DNA from: Streptomyces aquilus
Lineage (GTDB): Bacteria; Actinomycetota; Actinomycetes; Streptomycetales; Streptomycetaceae
Length of the DNA: 64,000 nucleotides
Reading direction: 5' to 3'
NCBI RefSeq assembly: GCF_003955715.1
Contig: NZ_CP034463.1
Location: 7,378,001-7,442,000, forward strand
This document shows positions 46,723-56,103 of this stretch, in pieces. Under the pieces are notes generated by a model. That model worked only from the letters and a program-made list of their open reading frames with translations. It was not told the DNA's origin and searched no databases. A program made the translations under genes and the position numbers. Every line of letters begins with the position of its first letter. Position 1 is the first letter of the stretch.

Positions 46723-47495
46723 GACGCGCAGACGGCGGAGGTCAGGAAGTCCTCCAGCAGCGGCAGGACCACGGGCGGCTGCCGCAGGACCGTCATGTGC
46801 GTGGTGTCCGGCAGGACGGCCAACCGGGCGTCGGGGATCAGCCGCTGCATCTCGGCCGCGTGCTCGACGTGGACGAAGTCGCGGTCGCCGAGCAGCAGCA
46901 GCGTGGGCGCCGCCAGGCCGCGCAGGTCGTCCGCGGTCCAGGGCAGCGGGGCGTGGGCCGCCGCCGAGACCTTGCCGAGGAAGGTCTCGAAGTGCTCGGG
47001 GTGCGGGGCGACGGCGGCGTACGCGGCGGCCATGTCCTGGAAGTCGGCCTGGGTGGGCAGCAGGGGCGAGCTGTAGTCGGGGGTGCGGATCTCGTCCCGC
47101 ATACCGTCCTGGGTGTACGGGGCGGAGACCATCACCAGCCGGCCGACGCGGTCCGGATACCGTACGGCGATCTCCAACGCGGTCAGCCCGCCGAGGCTGT
47201 AGCCGAGCACGTCGGCCTGCGGGACGCCGAGCTCGTCGAGCAGGGCGACGACGTCGGAGGCGAGGTACGGGACGGTCAGGTCGCGGTCCGTGTCAGCGGT
47301 GTGACCATGTCCCTGGAGCTCGGGGGCGATGACCCGGCGGCCCGCGGACAGGGCGGGGAGGACGGCGCCGAAGGACAGCCCGATGGCGGTGGCGCCGCCG
47401 TGCAGCAGTACCAGCGGGCGGCGGTTCGCGTGGGCGGCGCCGTGGATCTCGTAGTACATCTCCAGGCCGTTGACCTTGGCGTACGGCATTGTCAT
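46719..47495 (-). CDS. Alpha/beta-fold hydrolase
   Basis: 258 residues. Oxyanion segment LLHGGATAIGLS, nucleophile elbow GYSLGG (Ser about 99), acid LLLGDRDFVH, and catalytic His in LPDTTHMTVL are all present, so it should be active. The substrate is unknown. Three starts are possible within 12 bases (GTG 47498, ATG 47495, ATG 47489); ATG 47495 has GGA a few bases upstream. Convergent with the SRPBCC gene. Confidence 0.9.
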   Translation of the reverse strand: MTMPYAKVNGLEMYYEIHGAAHANRRPLVLLHGGATAIGLSFGAVLPALSAGRRVIAPELQGHGHTADTDRDLTVPYLASDVVALLDELGVPQADVLGYSLGGLTALEIAVRYPDRVGRLVMVSAPYTQDGMRDEIRTPDYSSPLLPTQADFQDMAAAYAAVAPHPEHFETFLGKVSAAAHAPLPWTADDLRGLAAPTLLLLGDRDFVHVEHAAEMQRLIPDARLAVLPDTTHMTVLRQPPVVLPLLEDFLTSAVCAS

Positions 47496-47624
47496 CACTT
47501 CCGGTGACGGGCGGACGGGAACGTACGGCAGGAAGACCCGTCCCGCGCGGGGAAATCATCGGTCACCCTCGGTGACGGGCGGGGGCCGGAGTCACTCCAT
47601 TCGATCTGCGACACTGGTACAGCC

Positions 47625-48731
47625 ATGCCTAAGCCCGGAGAACTCACTTTCGTCGCCCCGCGCGGAGCCAAGAAGCCGCCGCGGCACCTTGCCGATCTCA
47701 CTCCTGCCGAGCGCAAGGAAGTCGTGGCCGAGATCGGTGAGAAGCCGTTTCGTGCCAAGCAGCTCTCGCAGCACTACTTCGCGCGGTACGCGCACGATCC
47801 GGAGCAGTGGACGGACATTCCGGCCGGCGCTCGCGGCAAGCTGCAGGAGGCGCTGCTTCCTGAGCTGATGACCGTCGTCCGGCATCTGTCGACCGACCAG
47901 GGGACCACGCGCAAGACGCTGTGGCGCCTGTTCGACGGGACGCTCGTCGAGTCGGTGCTGATGCGGTATCCGGACCGGGTCACCATGTGTATCTCGTCGC
48001 AGGCCGGATGCGGGATGAACTGCCCCTTCTGCGCCACCGGGCAGGCGGGGCTGGACCGGAACCTGTCCACCGCCGAGATCGTCCACCAGATCGTCGACGG
48101 GATGCGCGCGCTCCGGGACGGGGAAGTGCCCGGTGGGCCCGCGCGGCTCTCCAACATCGTCTTCATGGGCATGGGCGAGCCCCTCGCCAACTACAAGCGG
48201 GTCGTGCAGTCGATCCGTGCCCTCACCGACCCCGCTCCGGACGGGCTCGGGCTGTCGCAGCGCGGTATCACCGTGTCGACGGTCGGGCTGGTGCCGGCCA
48301 TCCACCGGTTCGCCGACGAAGGCTTCAAGTGCCGGCTCGCCATCTCGCTGCACGCTCCCGACGACGAGCTGCGCGACACCCTCGTCCCCGTGAACACGCG
48401 GTGGAAGGTGCGCGAGGTGCTCGACGCCGGGTTCGAGTACGTCGAGAAGTCGGGACGCCGGCTGTCGATCGAGTACGCGCTCATCCGGGACATCAACGAC
48501 CAGGCCTGGCGTGGGGACCGGCTCGGGCGGCTGCTGCGCGGCAAGCCCGTGCACGTCAACCTCATCCCGCTGAACCCGACCCCGGGCTCGAAGTGGACCG
48601 CCTCGCGGCCCGAGGACGAGAAGGCCTTCGTCGAGGCCATCGCCGCACACGGCGTGCCGGTGACCGTCCGGGACACCCGTGGCCAGGAGATCGACGGGGC
48701 CTGCGGTCAGCTGGCGGCCGGCGAACGGTAG
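47625..48731 (+). CDS. rlmN: 23S rRNA/tRNA (adenine-C2)-methyltransferase RlmN
   Basis: 368 residues. Radical-SAM enzyme that methylates A2503 of 23S rRNA and A37 of some tRNAs. The iron-sulfur cluster cysteines are Cys129, Cys133 and Cys136 (CGMNCPFC); the SAM-binding GMGEPLANY and the C-terminal catalytic Cys (IDGACGQLA, near 361) are present. ATG start. Divergent from the hydrolase. Confidence 0.96.
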   Translation: MPKPGELTFVAPRGAKKPPRHLADLTPAERKEVVAEIGEKPFRAKQLSQHYFARYAHDPEQWTDIPAGARGKLQEALLPELMTVVRHLSTDQGTTRKTLWRLFDGTLVESVLMRYPDRVTMCISSQAGCGMNCPFCATGQAGLDRNLSTAEIVHQIVDGMRALRDGEVPGGPARLSNIVFMGMGEPLANYKRVVQSIRALTDPAPDGLGLSQRGITVSTVGLVPAIHRFADEGFKCRLAISLHAPDDELRDTLVPVNTRWKVREVLDAGFEYVEKSGRRLSIEYALIRDINDQAWRGDRLGRLLRGKPVHVNLIPLNPTPGSKWTASRPEDEKAFVEAIAAHGVPVTVRDTRGQEIDGACGQLAAGER

Positions 48732-48779
48732 TCTGACCGTCGCAAGAATCGCAACGCAAGAACAACTTCATATTTCTAT

Positions 48780-48870
48780 CCGACAGGGGAGCGCCACAGC
48801 GCTGAGAGTGCGGCCGTCGGGCCGCAGACCCTCTGAACCTCGCCCAGGTCATTCTGGGTAGGAAGTTCGG
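48780..48870 (+). promoter_or_regulatory. TPP (THI-element) riboswitch
   Basis: The sequence matches the thiamine-pyrophosphate aptamer: GGGGAGC at the 5' side, the pyrimidine-sensor CTGAGAGTGC, the CAGACCCTCTGAACCT segment, and the 3' CAGGTCATTCTGGGTAGGAAG closing helix. It lies directly before the thiamine transporter genes, where TPP binding should shut expression. The purine-rich GGTAGGAAG at its 3' edge may be the sequestered ribosome site, though it is 14 bases from the GTG. Confidence 0.96.
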
Positions 48871-48878
48871 TCATCACC

Positions 48879-49949
48879 GTGAGTAGCAAGAAGTACTTTG
48901 CTGTCGTCGTCGGCCTCGGCCTGGTCGCGCTGTCCGCGTGCGGGTCGTCCGACGAGGGCGGTTCCCAGAGCGAGTCCAAGACCGTCACGCTCGTCAGCCA
49001 CAACTCGTGGGCCGTCTCCAAGGGCGTCCTCGCCGCCTTCGAGAAGGAGTCCGGCTACCAGGTCAAGGTCCTGGAGGACGGCGACGCCGGGCAGGCCGTC
49101 AACAAGGCGATCCTGACCAAGGACAACCCGCAGGGCGACGTCTTCTTCGGCGTCGACAACACCCTGCTGTCCCGGGCGCTCGACAACGGACTGTTCCAGT
49201 CGTACGAGGCCAAGGGCGCCGACACGATCAAGGCCGGCTACCGGGTCGACGGGGACAAGGTCACGCCCATCGACACCGGCGACATCTGCCTCAACTACGA
49301 CAAGGCCTGGTTCACCGAGCACAAGCTCCAGCCGCCGACGTCGTACGACGATCTGATCAAGCCCGCCTACAAGAACCTCCTCGTCACCGAGAACGCCTCC
49401 ACCTCCTCGCCGGGGCTCGGGTTCCTGCTCGGTACCGCCGCCAAGTACGGCGACGACGGGTGGGAGGCGTACTGGACCAAGCTCAAGGCCAATGGCGTCA
49501 AGGTCGTCGACGGCTGGGAGCAGGCGTACAACGAGGAGTTCTCCGGGTCCGCCGGCGGCAAGAAGGCGAAGGCCGACCGGCCGCTCGTCGTCTCGTACGC
49601 CTCCTCGCCGCCCGCCGAGGTCATCTACGCCGACCCCAAGCCGAGCACCGCGCCGACCGGGGTCGTCGAGGGGACCTGCTTCCGGCAGGTCGAGTACGCC
49701 GGTCTGCTGCGCAACGCGAAGAACAGCAAGGGCGGCAAGGCCCTCATCGACTTCCTCCTGACCAAGAAGTTCCAGGAGGACATGCCGCTCAACATGTTCG
49801 TCTACCCGGTGGTCGAGGGCGCCGCCGTGCCCGCCGAGTTCACGAAGTACGGTCCCGCCGCCAAGGACCCCGAGACCATGGACCCGGCGAAGATCGCCGA
49901 CCATCGTGACGACTGGGTCAAGTCGTGGACGTCGCTCGTACTGAAGTAG
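48879..49949 (+). CDS. thiB: Thiamine ABC transporter, substrate-binding lipoprotein
   Basis: 356 residues. Signal peptide with a lipobox LSAC and lipid-modified Cys21, then a Ser/Gly linker and the ThiB-type periplasmic-binding fold (VTLVSHNSWAVSKGVLAAFE, PQGDVFFGVDNTLLSRAL). It delivers thiamine or TPP to ThiPQ. GTG 48879 lies nine bases after the riboswitch. thiP begins before its stop codon (25-base overlap), so translation may be coupled. Confidence 0.95.
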   Translation: MSSKKYFAVVVGLGLVALSACGSSDEGGSQSESKTVTLVSHNSWAVSKGVLAAFEKESGYQVKVLEDGDAGQAVNKAILTKDNPQGDVFFGVDNTLLSRALDNGLFQSYEAKGADTIKAGYRVDGDKVTPIDTGDICLNYDKAWFTEHKLQPPTSYDDLIKPAYKNLLVTENASTSSPGLGFLLGTAAKYGDDGWEAYWTKLKANGVKVVDGWEQAYNEEFSGSAGGKKAKADRPLVVSYASSPPAEVIYADPKPSTAPTGVVEGTCFRQVEYAGLLRNAKNSKGGKALIDFLLTKKFQEDMPLNMFVYPVVEGAAVPAEFTKYGPAAKDPETMDPAKIADHRDDWVKSWTSLVLK

Positions 49950-51589
49950 CCCCACGTCTCAGGGGGAGCGTGACGCGGCTCGGCCTCATGGTCGTGCCCG
50001 TCGCGTTCTTCGGGCTCTTCTTCGCCTGGCCCGTCGCCGCGATCGTCGCGCGCGGGCTCAAGACGGACGGGAGCTGGCAGTTCGGGCGGATCGCGGACGT
50101 GCTCGCGCAGTCCGACATCCGGCACGTGCTGTGGTTCACCACCTGGCAGGCGCTCGCCTCGACCGCGCTGACGCTCGCGGTCGCGCTGCCGGGCGCGTAT
50201 GTGTTCGCCCGCTACGACTTCCCCGGCAAGCAGATCCTGCGGGCCGTCGTCACCGTTCCGTTCGTGCTGCCGACGGTGGTCGTCGGCACGGCGTTCCTCG
50301 CGCTGGTCGGGCGCGGCGGGCTGCTCGACGAGCTGTGGGGCGTACGCCTCGACACCACCGTGTGGGCGATCCTGCTCGCCCACGTCTTCTTCAACTACGC
50401 CGTCGTCGTACGGACGGTGGGCGGGCTGTGGGCGCAGCTCGACCCGCGGCAGGAGGAGGCCGCGCGGATGCTCGGCGCGTCCTCGTGGCGGGCCTGGCGG
50501 AAGGTCACGCTGCCCGCGCTCGCGCCGGCTGTGGCCGCGGCCGCCCTCATGGTCTTCCTCTTCACCTTCACCTCCTTCGGGGTGGTGCAGATCCTCGGCG
50601 GGCCGACCTTCTCGACGCTCGAAGTCGAGATCTACCGGCAGACCTCCGAGATCTTCGACCTCGGTACGGCCGCTGTCCTGACGCTGGTCCAGTTCGTGGC
50701 GGTGGGCGCGATCCTCGCCGTGCACGCCTGGACCGTACGGCGCCGGGAGAGCGTGCTGCGCCTCGTCGCCCCCGAGACGACCGCCCGCCGGCCGCGCGGG
50801 GCCGGGCAGTGGGCGCTCCTCGCCGGGGTGCTGGCGACCATCGCCGTCCTGCTGGTGCTGCCGCTCGCGGTGCTCGTACAACGGTCGCTCGACGCACCGG
50901 ACTTCGGCTACTACCGGGCGCTGACCTCGGCGGACGGGGGCGTGTTCCTGGTGCCGCCGATCGAGGCGATCGGGAACTCGCTGGAGTACGCCGTAGCCGC
51001 CACCGCCATCGCGGTGCTGATCGGGGGGCTCGCCGCGGCGGCGCTCACCCGGCGGGACGCGGGGCGGTTCGTACGGGGCTTCGACGCGCTGTTGATGCTG
51101 CCGCTCGGGGTGTCCGCGGTGACCGTGGGGTTCGGGTTCCTGATCGCCCTCGACGAGCCTCCGCTGGATCTGCGGGCGTCCTGGATCCTGGTGCCGCTCG
51201 CGCAGGCGCTGGTCGGGGTGCCCTTCGTCGTACGGACCATGCTGCCGGTGCTGCGGGCGGTGGACCAGCGGCTGCGGGAGGCGGCGGCCGTGCTCGGGGC
51301 GTCGCCCTGGCGGGTGTGGCGGGAGGTCGACCTGCCGCTGGTGCGACGGGCGTTGCTGATCGCGGCGGGCTTCGCCTTCGCCGTGTCGCTGGGGGAGTTC
51401 GGGGCGACCGTGTTCATCGCACGGCCCGACAATCCGACGCTGCCGGTCGCCGTGGCGCGGCTGCTGGGGCGGGCCGGGGACCTCAACTACGGGCAGGCGA
51501 TGGCCCTTTCGACGATTCTGATGGTGGTGTGCGCGGTGGCGCTGCTGGTCCTGGAGCGGCTGCGGACCGATCGGACGGGTGAGTTCTGA
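49925..51589 (+). CDS. thiP: Thiamine ABC transporter permease
   Basis: 554 residues. Two fused binding-protein-dependent permease domains, each with about six helices and an EAA loop (EEAARMLGASSWRAWRKVTLP near 180 and REAAAVLGASPWRVWREVDLP near 460), the layout of ThiP. GTG 49925 overlaps thiB; GTG 49970, with AGGGGGA before it, is an alternative start. Ends overlapping the thiQ ATG. Confidence 0.94.
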   Translation: MDVARTEVAPRLRGSVTRLGLMVVPVAFFGLFFAWPVAAIVARGLKTDGSWQFGRIADVLAQSDIRHVLWFTTWQALASTALTLAVALPGAYVFARYDFPGKQILRAVVTVPFVLPTVVVGTAFLALVGRGGLLDELWGVRLDTTVWAILLAHVFFNYAVVVRTVGGLWAQLDPRQEEAARMLGASSWRAWRKVTLPALAPAVAAAALMVFLFTFTSFGVVQILGGPTFSTLEVEIYRQTSEIFDLGTAAVLTLVQFVAVGAILAVHAWTVRRRESVLRLVAPETTARRPRGAGQWALLAGVLATIAVLLVLPLAVLVQRSLDAPDFGYYRALTSADGGVFLVPPIEAIGNSLEYAVAATAIAVLIGGLAAAALTRRDAGRFVRGFDALLMLPLGVSAVTVGFGFLIALDEPPLDLRASWILVPLAQALVGVPFVVRTMLPVLRAVDQRLREAAAVLGASPWRVWREVDLPLVRRALLIAAGFAFAVSLGEFGATVFIARPDNPTLPVAVARLLGRAGDLNYGQAMALSTILMVVCAVALLVLERLRTDRTGEF

Positions 51590-52605
51590 TGCTGCTGGCG
51601 CTGGAGGACGCGACGGTCCGCTTCGGCGGGCGGGCTGTCCTTGACGGGGTCGACCTGTCGGTCGCCGAGCACGAGATCGTGTGTGTGCTCGGGCCGAGCG
51701 GGAGCGGGAAGTCGACGCTGCTGCGGGTGGTGGCCGGGCTGCAACACCTCGGCGGGGGACGGGTGTTGCTGGACGGACGCGATCAGGTGGGGGTGGCGGC
51801 GCACCGGCGTGGGGTCGGGCTGATGTTCCAGGACCATCAGCTGTTCCCACAGCGGGACGTGGGCGGGAACGTGGCGTTCGGGCTGCGCATGCACGGGGTC
51901 TCGAAGGGCGAACAGAGCGAGCGGGTCGGGGAGTTGCTCGACCTCGTCGGGCTGCCCGGGGCCGCCGGGCGGGCCGTCGCCGGGCTCTCCGGGGGCGAGC
52001 AGCAGCGGGTGGCGCTTGCGCGGGCGCTCGCGCCCCGGCCGCGGCTGCTGATGCTGGACGAGCCGCTCGGGCAGCTGGACCGCTCGCTGCGGGAGCGGCT
52101 CGTCGTCGAACTGCGGGAGTTGTTCGGGCGGTTGGGGACGACCGTGCTGGCGGTCACGCACGACCAGGGGGAGGCGTTCGCGCTCGCCGACCGGGTGGTG
52201 GTGATGCGGGACGGACGGATCGCCCAGTCCGGTACCCCGCTCGAGGTGTGGCAGCGGCCCGCCGATGAGTTCGTGGCCCGCTTCCTCGGCTTCGAGAACG
52301 TGGTCGAGGGCACGGTGGCCGGGGAGGCCGCCGACACGCCGTGGGGCAAGGTGCCGGTGCCCGAGGGGGCTCCCCAGGGGGTGCGGAGCCTGCTGGTGCG
52401 GCCCGCGGGGGTGCGGCTCGTGGACGCCGGGTTGCGCTGTTCCGTCGTCGCGCGCACCTTCAAGGGCACGCATGTCGCGGTGCGGTTGCGGCCGGAGGGG
52501 GACGCGCCGGTGCTGGAGGCGGCTTGCGCGTTGCGGGCGGCGCCGGAGGTGGGGGACACGGTCGGGGTGGAGTTCGACGCGGCCGAAATCGTCGTACTCG
52601 GCTGA
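51589..52605 (+). CDS. thiQ: Thiamine ABC transporter ATP-binding protein
   Basis: 338 residues. Walker A GPSGSGKST (about 35-43), Q-loop MFQDHQLFP, signature LSGGEQQRVALARAL, Walker B LLMLDEPLGQLD, and switch His in VTHDQGEA. A C-terminal regulatory TOBE-like domain (about 240-338) makes it longer than the enteric ThiQ and more like PotA/FbpC. Stop of thiP and start overlap by one base. Third gene of the TPP-controlled operon. Confidence 0.93.
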   Translation: MLLALEDATVRFGGRAVLDGVDLSVAEHEIVCVLGPSGSGKSTLLRVVAGLQHLGGGRVLLDGRDQVGVAAHRRGVGLMFQDHQLFPQRDVGGNVAFGLRMHGVSKGEQSERVGELLDLVGLPGAAGRAVAGLSGGEQQRVALARALAPRPRLLMLDEPLGQLDRSLRERLVVELRELFGRLGTTVLAVTHDQGEAFALADRVVVMRDGRIAQSGTPLEVWQRPADEFVARFLGFENVVEGTVAGEAADTPWGKVPVPEGAPQGVRSLLVRPAGVRLVDAGLRCSVVARTFKGTHVAVRLRPEGDAPVLEAACALRAAPEVGDTVGVEFDAAEIVVLG

Positions 52606-52630
52606 TCGGACGGCACATAGGGTGCGGGGC

Positions 52631-53407
52631 ATGACGCTGCTCCCGCATGACCGCTACTGCGACGAGATCGCCCACCAGGTCGGTCTGCTCCGGGCGGTGG
52701 TGACCTCCGGAGCCGATCTGACCGCCACGGTGCCGACCTGCCCGGACTGGACGCTGGAACAGCTCATCCGGCACACCGGGGGCGCCCTGCGCGGGGTGGA
52801 GGCGCTGGTGCGCATCCGGGCGCAGGAGGCGGTTCCCGCGGATCGGATGACGTCGGGCGAGGCGCCCATGGACGCCGGTGCGCTGGACGCGTGGCTCGCG
52901 GAGACCGGGGAGATGCTGGTCGGCACGCTGCGGGAGGCCGGCCCGGATGCCCCGGTGTGGTCATGGGCCGGCGTCCCCACCGCGGGCTTCTGGGCCCGCC
53001 GGATGACCCATGAGCTCACCGTCCACCGCGCCGACGCCACCCTCGCCGCCGGGCTGCCCTACGAGGTCGTGCCGGACATCGCCGCCGACGCGATCGACGA
53101 GTGGCTCCAGATCGTCGAGTTCGTGCAGCGGACCCAACCGCACGACGCCGCCAGGGAGTTGCGGCGGCCGGGGAAGAGCATCCATCTGCATGCCACCGAC
53201 GACGCGGGTGAATGGCTCGTCGAGCTGGGCGAGGAGGCCATCGCCTGGCGGCGCGGGCACGAGAAGGCGACCGTCGCGCTCAGGGGGCCGCTCACCGCCG
53301 TCATGCTCGCCTTCTACCGTCGACTACCGCTGGACAGCCCGGGGTTGGAGGTGCTCGGCGAGCGGGAGCTGCTGGAGTTCTGGCTGGAGCGGGCCACCTT
53401 CGGGTGA
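52631..53407 (+). CDS. Maleylpyruvate isomerase-family (DinB-like) protein
   Basis: 258 residues. N-terminal mycothiol-dependent maleylpyruvate isomerase domain: CPDWTLEQLIRHTGG and, after a helical stretch, RMTHELTVHRADATLA, whose His residues match the metal ligands of the DinB/MDMPI fold. The C-terminal domain (about 175-255) is the MDMPI C-terminal type. Proteins of this class are usually mycothiol-dependent enzymes of unknown substrate. ATG 52631. It follows thiQ by 25 bases and may be read through. Confidence 0.88.
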   Translation: MTLLPHDRYCDEIAHQVGLLRAVVTSGADLTATVPTCPDWTLEQLIRHTGGALRGVEALVRIRAQEAVPADRMTSGEAPMDAGALDAWLAETGEMLVGTLREAGPDAPVWSWAGVPTAGFWARRMTHELTVHRADATLAAGLPYEVVPDIAADAIDEWLQIVEFVQRTQPHDAARELRRPGKSIHLHATDDAGEWLVELGEEAIAWRRGHEKATVALRGPLTAVMLAFYRRLPLDSPGLEVLGERELLEFWLERATFG

Positions 53408-53480
53408 TGCCCCGATGCTCCGATGCCTCCCTGTCCCGATGCCCCCCTGTCCCGATACCCCGATGTCCCGGGCGACATGG

Positions 53481-53515
53481 GTGTGGCCCGTCCCCTGACG
53501 GAGGACGGGCCACAC
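53481..53515. terminator. Convergent terminator
   Basis: Perfect 13-bp stem GTGTGGCCCGTCC/GGACGGGCCACAC with a nine-base loop, between the convergent MDMPI-family and LAETG-protein genes. The preceding 53408-53470 is a C-rich run with several degenerate CCCGATGC units. Confidence 0.9.
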
Positions 53516-53532
53516 CGCTGTGCGTGCCGTGC

Positions 53533-54237
53533 TTATCGGCTGCTGCTCGCTCCACGGCGACGCAGGCCGAAGAAGACCGCGCCGCCGCCGATGGCGACCA
53601 GGGCGATCGCGATGCCCGCGATCATGCCCGTGTTGGAGTTGGCGCCGGTCTCGGCGAGGTTGGACTCGCCGGCCGCGGGGGTCGGGGCGTTGCTCGACGT
53701 GTCCGCGGGAGCGGTGCTGCTCTCGGAGGCCGACGGGGTGGGGTTGTCGGACTCCTCCTCGGCCGGGGTGGACTCCGACGGCGACGGGGTGGCCGTCGGG
53801 GTCGGGGTCGGGGTCTCGTCCTCGGTCTTGCAGGCCGTGGCCGGGGTCGTCAGGTTCGGGCTGATGTCGTCACCCTTGATGTAGGGCAGGGCGACCACGT
53901 GGACGCGGTACTCCGCGTTGGGCTGCCAGGCCTCGTCGAAGGTGATGGTGGTGCCCTCCTTGGAGCCCTTCACCGTCTTCTCGCCGACCATGCGGACGTC
54001 GGCGTTGTTCTCCACGAGGTACACGGAGACGGTGGCCTCGACGCCGGACTTGTCGACGTCGGTGACGGTGATGACGCCCTTGTCGCCGTCGCACTTGGCT
54101 TCGGCGGAGAATTCCTTGATGTTGCACGCCAGCGCGTTGCCGGCGGCACCGAGCGCGAGCGCGGCGGTTGCGGTGGCGACACCGAGGACACGCACGGAAC
54201 GGGCGACGGTACGGCGAGATATGGACAGAACTGCCAC
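53533..54237 (-). CDS. LAETG-anchored cell-surface protein
   Basis: 234 residues. Signal peptide at about 1-38, a compact domain to about 137 with two cysteines (Cys49 and a second near 136) that could pair, a Thr/Pro/Ser/Glu-rich stalk, and a sorting signal LAETG at 194-198 followed by a membrane helix and RRRG. LAxTG is the class E sortase signal of Streptomyces (chaplins ChpA-C use it). The domain has no family I recognise. ATG 54237; no sortase gene is visible nearby. Confidence 0.87.
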   Translation of the reverse strand: MAVLSISRRTVARSVRVLGVATATAALALGAAGNALACNIKEFSAEAKCDGDKGVITVTDVDKSGVEATVSVYLVENNADVRMVGEKTVKGSKEGTTITFDEAWQPNAEYRVHVVALPYIKGDDISPNLTTPATACKTEDETPTPTPTATPSPSESTPAEEESDNPTPSASESSTAPADTSSNAPTPAAGESNLAETGANSNTGMIAGIAIALVAIGGGAVFFGLRRRGASSSR

Positions 54238-54398
54238 GTTTGTCCTTACGGGAGGCGCAATTGCGGGGGGTGGGAGGAGTGGTGACGGAACATCACGGGA
54301 TGCGACAACACCATTCCCAAGAGGCTCACAGGTTTATAAGTGTGGCGTAAGTAGTGTCAACGTGTAAGCGCATCGAGGGCGTTGGCTTTGCCTGCTTA

Positions 54399-55511
54399 TT
54401 AACCACCGAGACGTTTCAACGCCGCCGGAGCCTCCTCGATTCGGTCAACCAGGGCGATTCGCGACTCCATGGAGCGTTCCCGCGCAAGTGCCGTCAGCAG
54501 GGGCCAGGTCGGCAGCCGCTCGGTCCAGTGCGCCCGGTCGACGAGCACCATCGGCGTCGGTTCCCCGCGCGACTCGTAGTAGTTGGGCGTCGCGTTGTCG
54601 AAGATCTCCTGTACGGTCCCGGCGGCACCCGGCAGGAACACGACGCCCGCGTTCGAGCGGGCCAACAGGCCGTCCTCGCGGGTGGCGTTGGCGAAGTACT
54701 TGGCGATGTGCGACGCGAACGGGTTCGGCGGCTCGTGGCCGTAGAACCAGGTGGGGATGCCGACGGACGTGTCGCCCTTCGGCCAGCGTGCCCGGACCTC
54801 GAAGGCGGCGGCCGCCCAGTCGGTGATCGACGGGGTGAACTTCGGTGCCTTGGCCAGGAGTCGGAGGCTCTCGGTGAGCATCCCGTCGTCGTACGGGGCG
54901 GCGTACGCGCCGAGGTTCGCCGCCTCCATCGCGCCGGGGCCGCCGCCGGTGGCGACGGTGAGGCCGGACCGGGTCAGCTCCCGGCCGAGCCGGGCGGCAC
55001 CGGCGTACGCCTCCGTGCCACGCGCCATCGCGTGGCCGCCCATGACGCCCACCACCCGCGTGCCGCGCAGGAGTTCGTCGAGGGCGTCGGAGACGGCGTC
55101 GTCGTGGATCGAGCGGAGCATCGAGGCGAATATGTCGCCGTCGGCCTTGGTCTGCTGGAACCAGGCGTAGGCACGGGCGTCCAGCGTCTCCTCGTACCCC
55201 TTGTCGAGGCCGGCGAACAACTCGTCCGGCGCGTACAGCAGGCCTCGGTACGGGTCGAAGGGGAGGTTCGGGACGGGCGGGAAGACCAGCGCGCCGTCCG
55301 CGCGGACCTTGGCGGCGGCGTCGTCCCGCATCGGGCAGCCGAGGAAGATCGCGCCCGCGGTGTCCGTGGCGAGCAACTCCCTTGTGCGGTCCGTCAGATC
55401 GACGGCCTGGACACGGAAGCCGACGAGGGTGCCGCGGGCCGAGACCGTCGCGTCGAACTCGTCGAGGGTCTCGATCTCACGGTCGTCGTGGTGGGCCGCA
55501 TGGGCGGGCAT
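54399..55511 (-). CDS. LOG-family (TIGR00730-like) nucleotide-processing protein
   Basis: 370 residues from ATG 55511 (GTG 55520 also possible). The C-terminal half holds the LOG signatures: VVGVMGGHAMARGTEAY, ATGGGPGAMEAANLGAY and VVFLPGAAGTVQEIFDN, variants of GGGxGxMG and PGGxGTxxE. The glutamate of the catalytic motif is retained. LOG enzymes release cytokinin-type bases from nucleoside monophosphates, but this long form (extra N-terminal about 140 residues) is a separate group of unknown role. Confidence 0.85.
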   Translation of the reverse strand: MPAHAAHHDDREIETLDEFDATVSARGTLVGFRVQAVDLTDRTRELLATDTAGAIFLGCPMRDDAAAKVRADGALVFPPVPNLPFDPYRGLLYAPDELFAGLDKGYEETLDARAYAWFQQTKADGDIFASMLRSIHDDAVSDALDELLRGTRVVGVMGGHAMARGTEAYAGAARLGRELTRSGLTVATGGGPGAMEAANLGAYAAPYDDGMLTESLRLLAKAPKFTPSITDWAAAAFEVRARWPKGDTSVGIPTWFYGHEPPNPFASHIAKYFANATREDGLLARSNAGVVFLPGAAGTVQEIFDNATPNYYESRGEPTPMVLVDRAHWTERLPTWPLLTALARERSMESRIALVDRIEEAPAALKRLGG

Positions 55512-55556
55512 CGTCTGCACCCGCCCATGCTAGACACGGCGTTCCACGGGGGTGGT

Positions 55557-55976
55557 TCAGCCCTGGACGGCGGCCGGGTCCATCCACACGACCTCCCAGG
55601 TGTGGCCGTCGAGGTCGTCGAAGGCACGGCCGTACATGAAGCCCATGTCCTGGATCTTCGGCGAGGCGGTGCCGCCCGCGGCGACGGCCTTGTCCACCAG
55701 CTCGTCCACCTTCTCGCGGCTCTCGGCGCTCAGACAGACCAGCACCTCGCTGGTCTTCGTGGCGTCCGCGATCTCCTTGTCGGTGAAGGTGGCGTAGAAG
55801 GACTTGGTGAGCAGCATCGTGACGATGGTGTCGCTGATCACGACCGACGCGGCGTTCTCGTCGCTGAACTGGGGGTTGATCGAGTAGCCGAGCTCGGTGA
55901 AGAACTTCTTGGAGGCGTCCAGGTCGTTCACGGGCAGGTTGATGAAGATCATCTGCTGGTAGGACGTCGCGCTCAT
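55557..55976 (-). CDS. VOC-family (glyoxalase/bleomycin-resistance fold) protein
   Basis: 139 residues. Two beta-alpha-beta-beta-beta modules; MIFINLPVNDLDASKKFFTELGY is the typical opening and DLDGHTWEVVWMDP the typical end with the last metal-type Glu. It resembles the PhnB-like or extradiol-type VOC proteins, with function unknown. ATG 55976 has GGGAGAG upstream. The upstream LOG gene runs on the same strand but in a separate unit. Confidence 0.88.
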   Translation of the reverse strand: MSATSYQQMIFINLPVNDLDASKKFFTELGYSINPQFSDENAASVVISDTIVTMLLTKSFYATFTDKEIADATKTSEVLVCLSAESREKVDELVDKAVAAGGTASPKIQDMGFMYGRAFDDLDGHTWEVVWMDPAAVQG

Positions 55977-56103
55977 CGTGGTCTCTCCCATCGGGGTGTG
56001 TGCTGTTCGGTGGGTAGACCGGGGGCGGATCAGGAACTCATCGGCGCCCGGAGATTTTTTCGTACGAGTTTTCTCAGTGGGTCCCAGTGGGGCTCAGCTG
56101 GTC

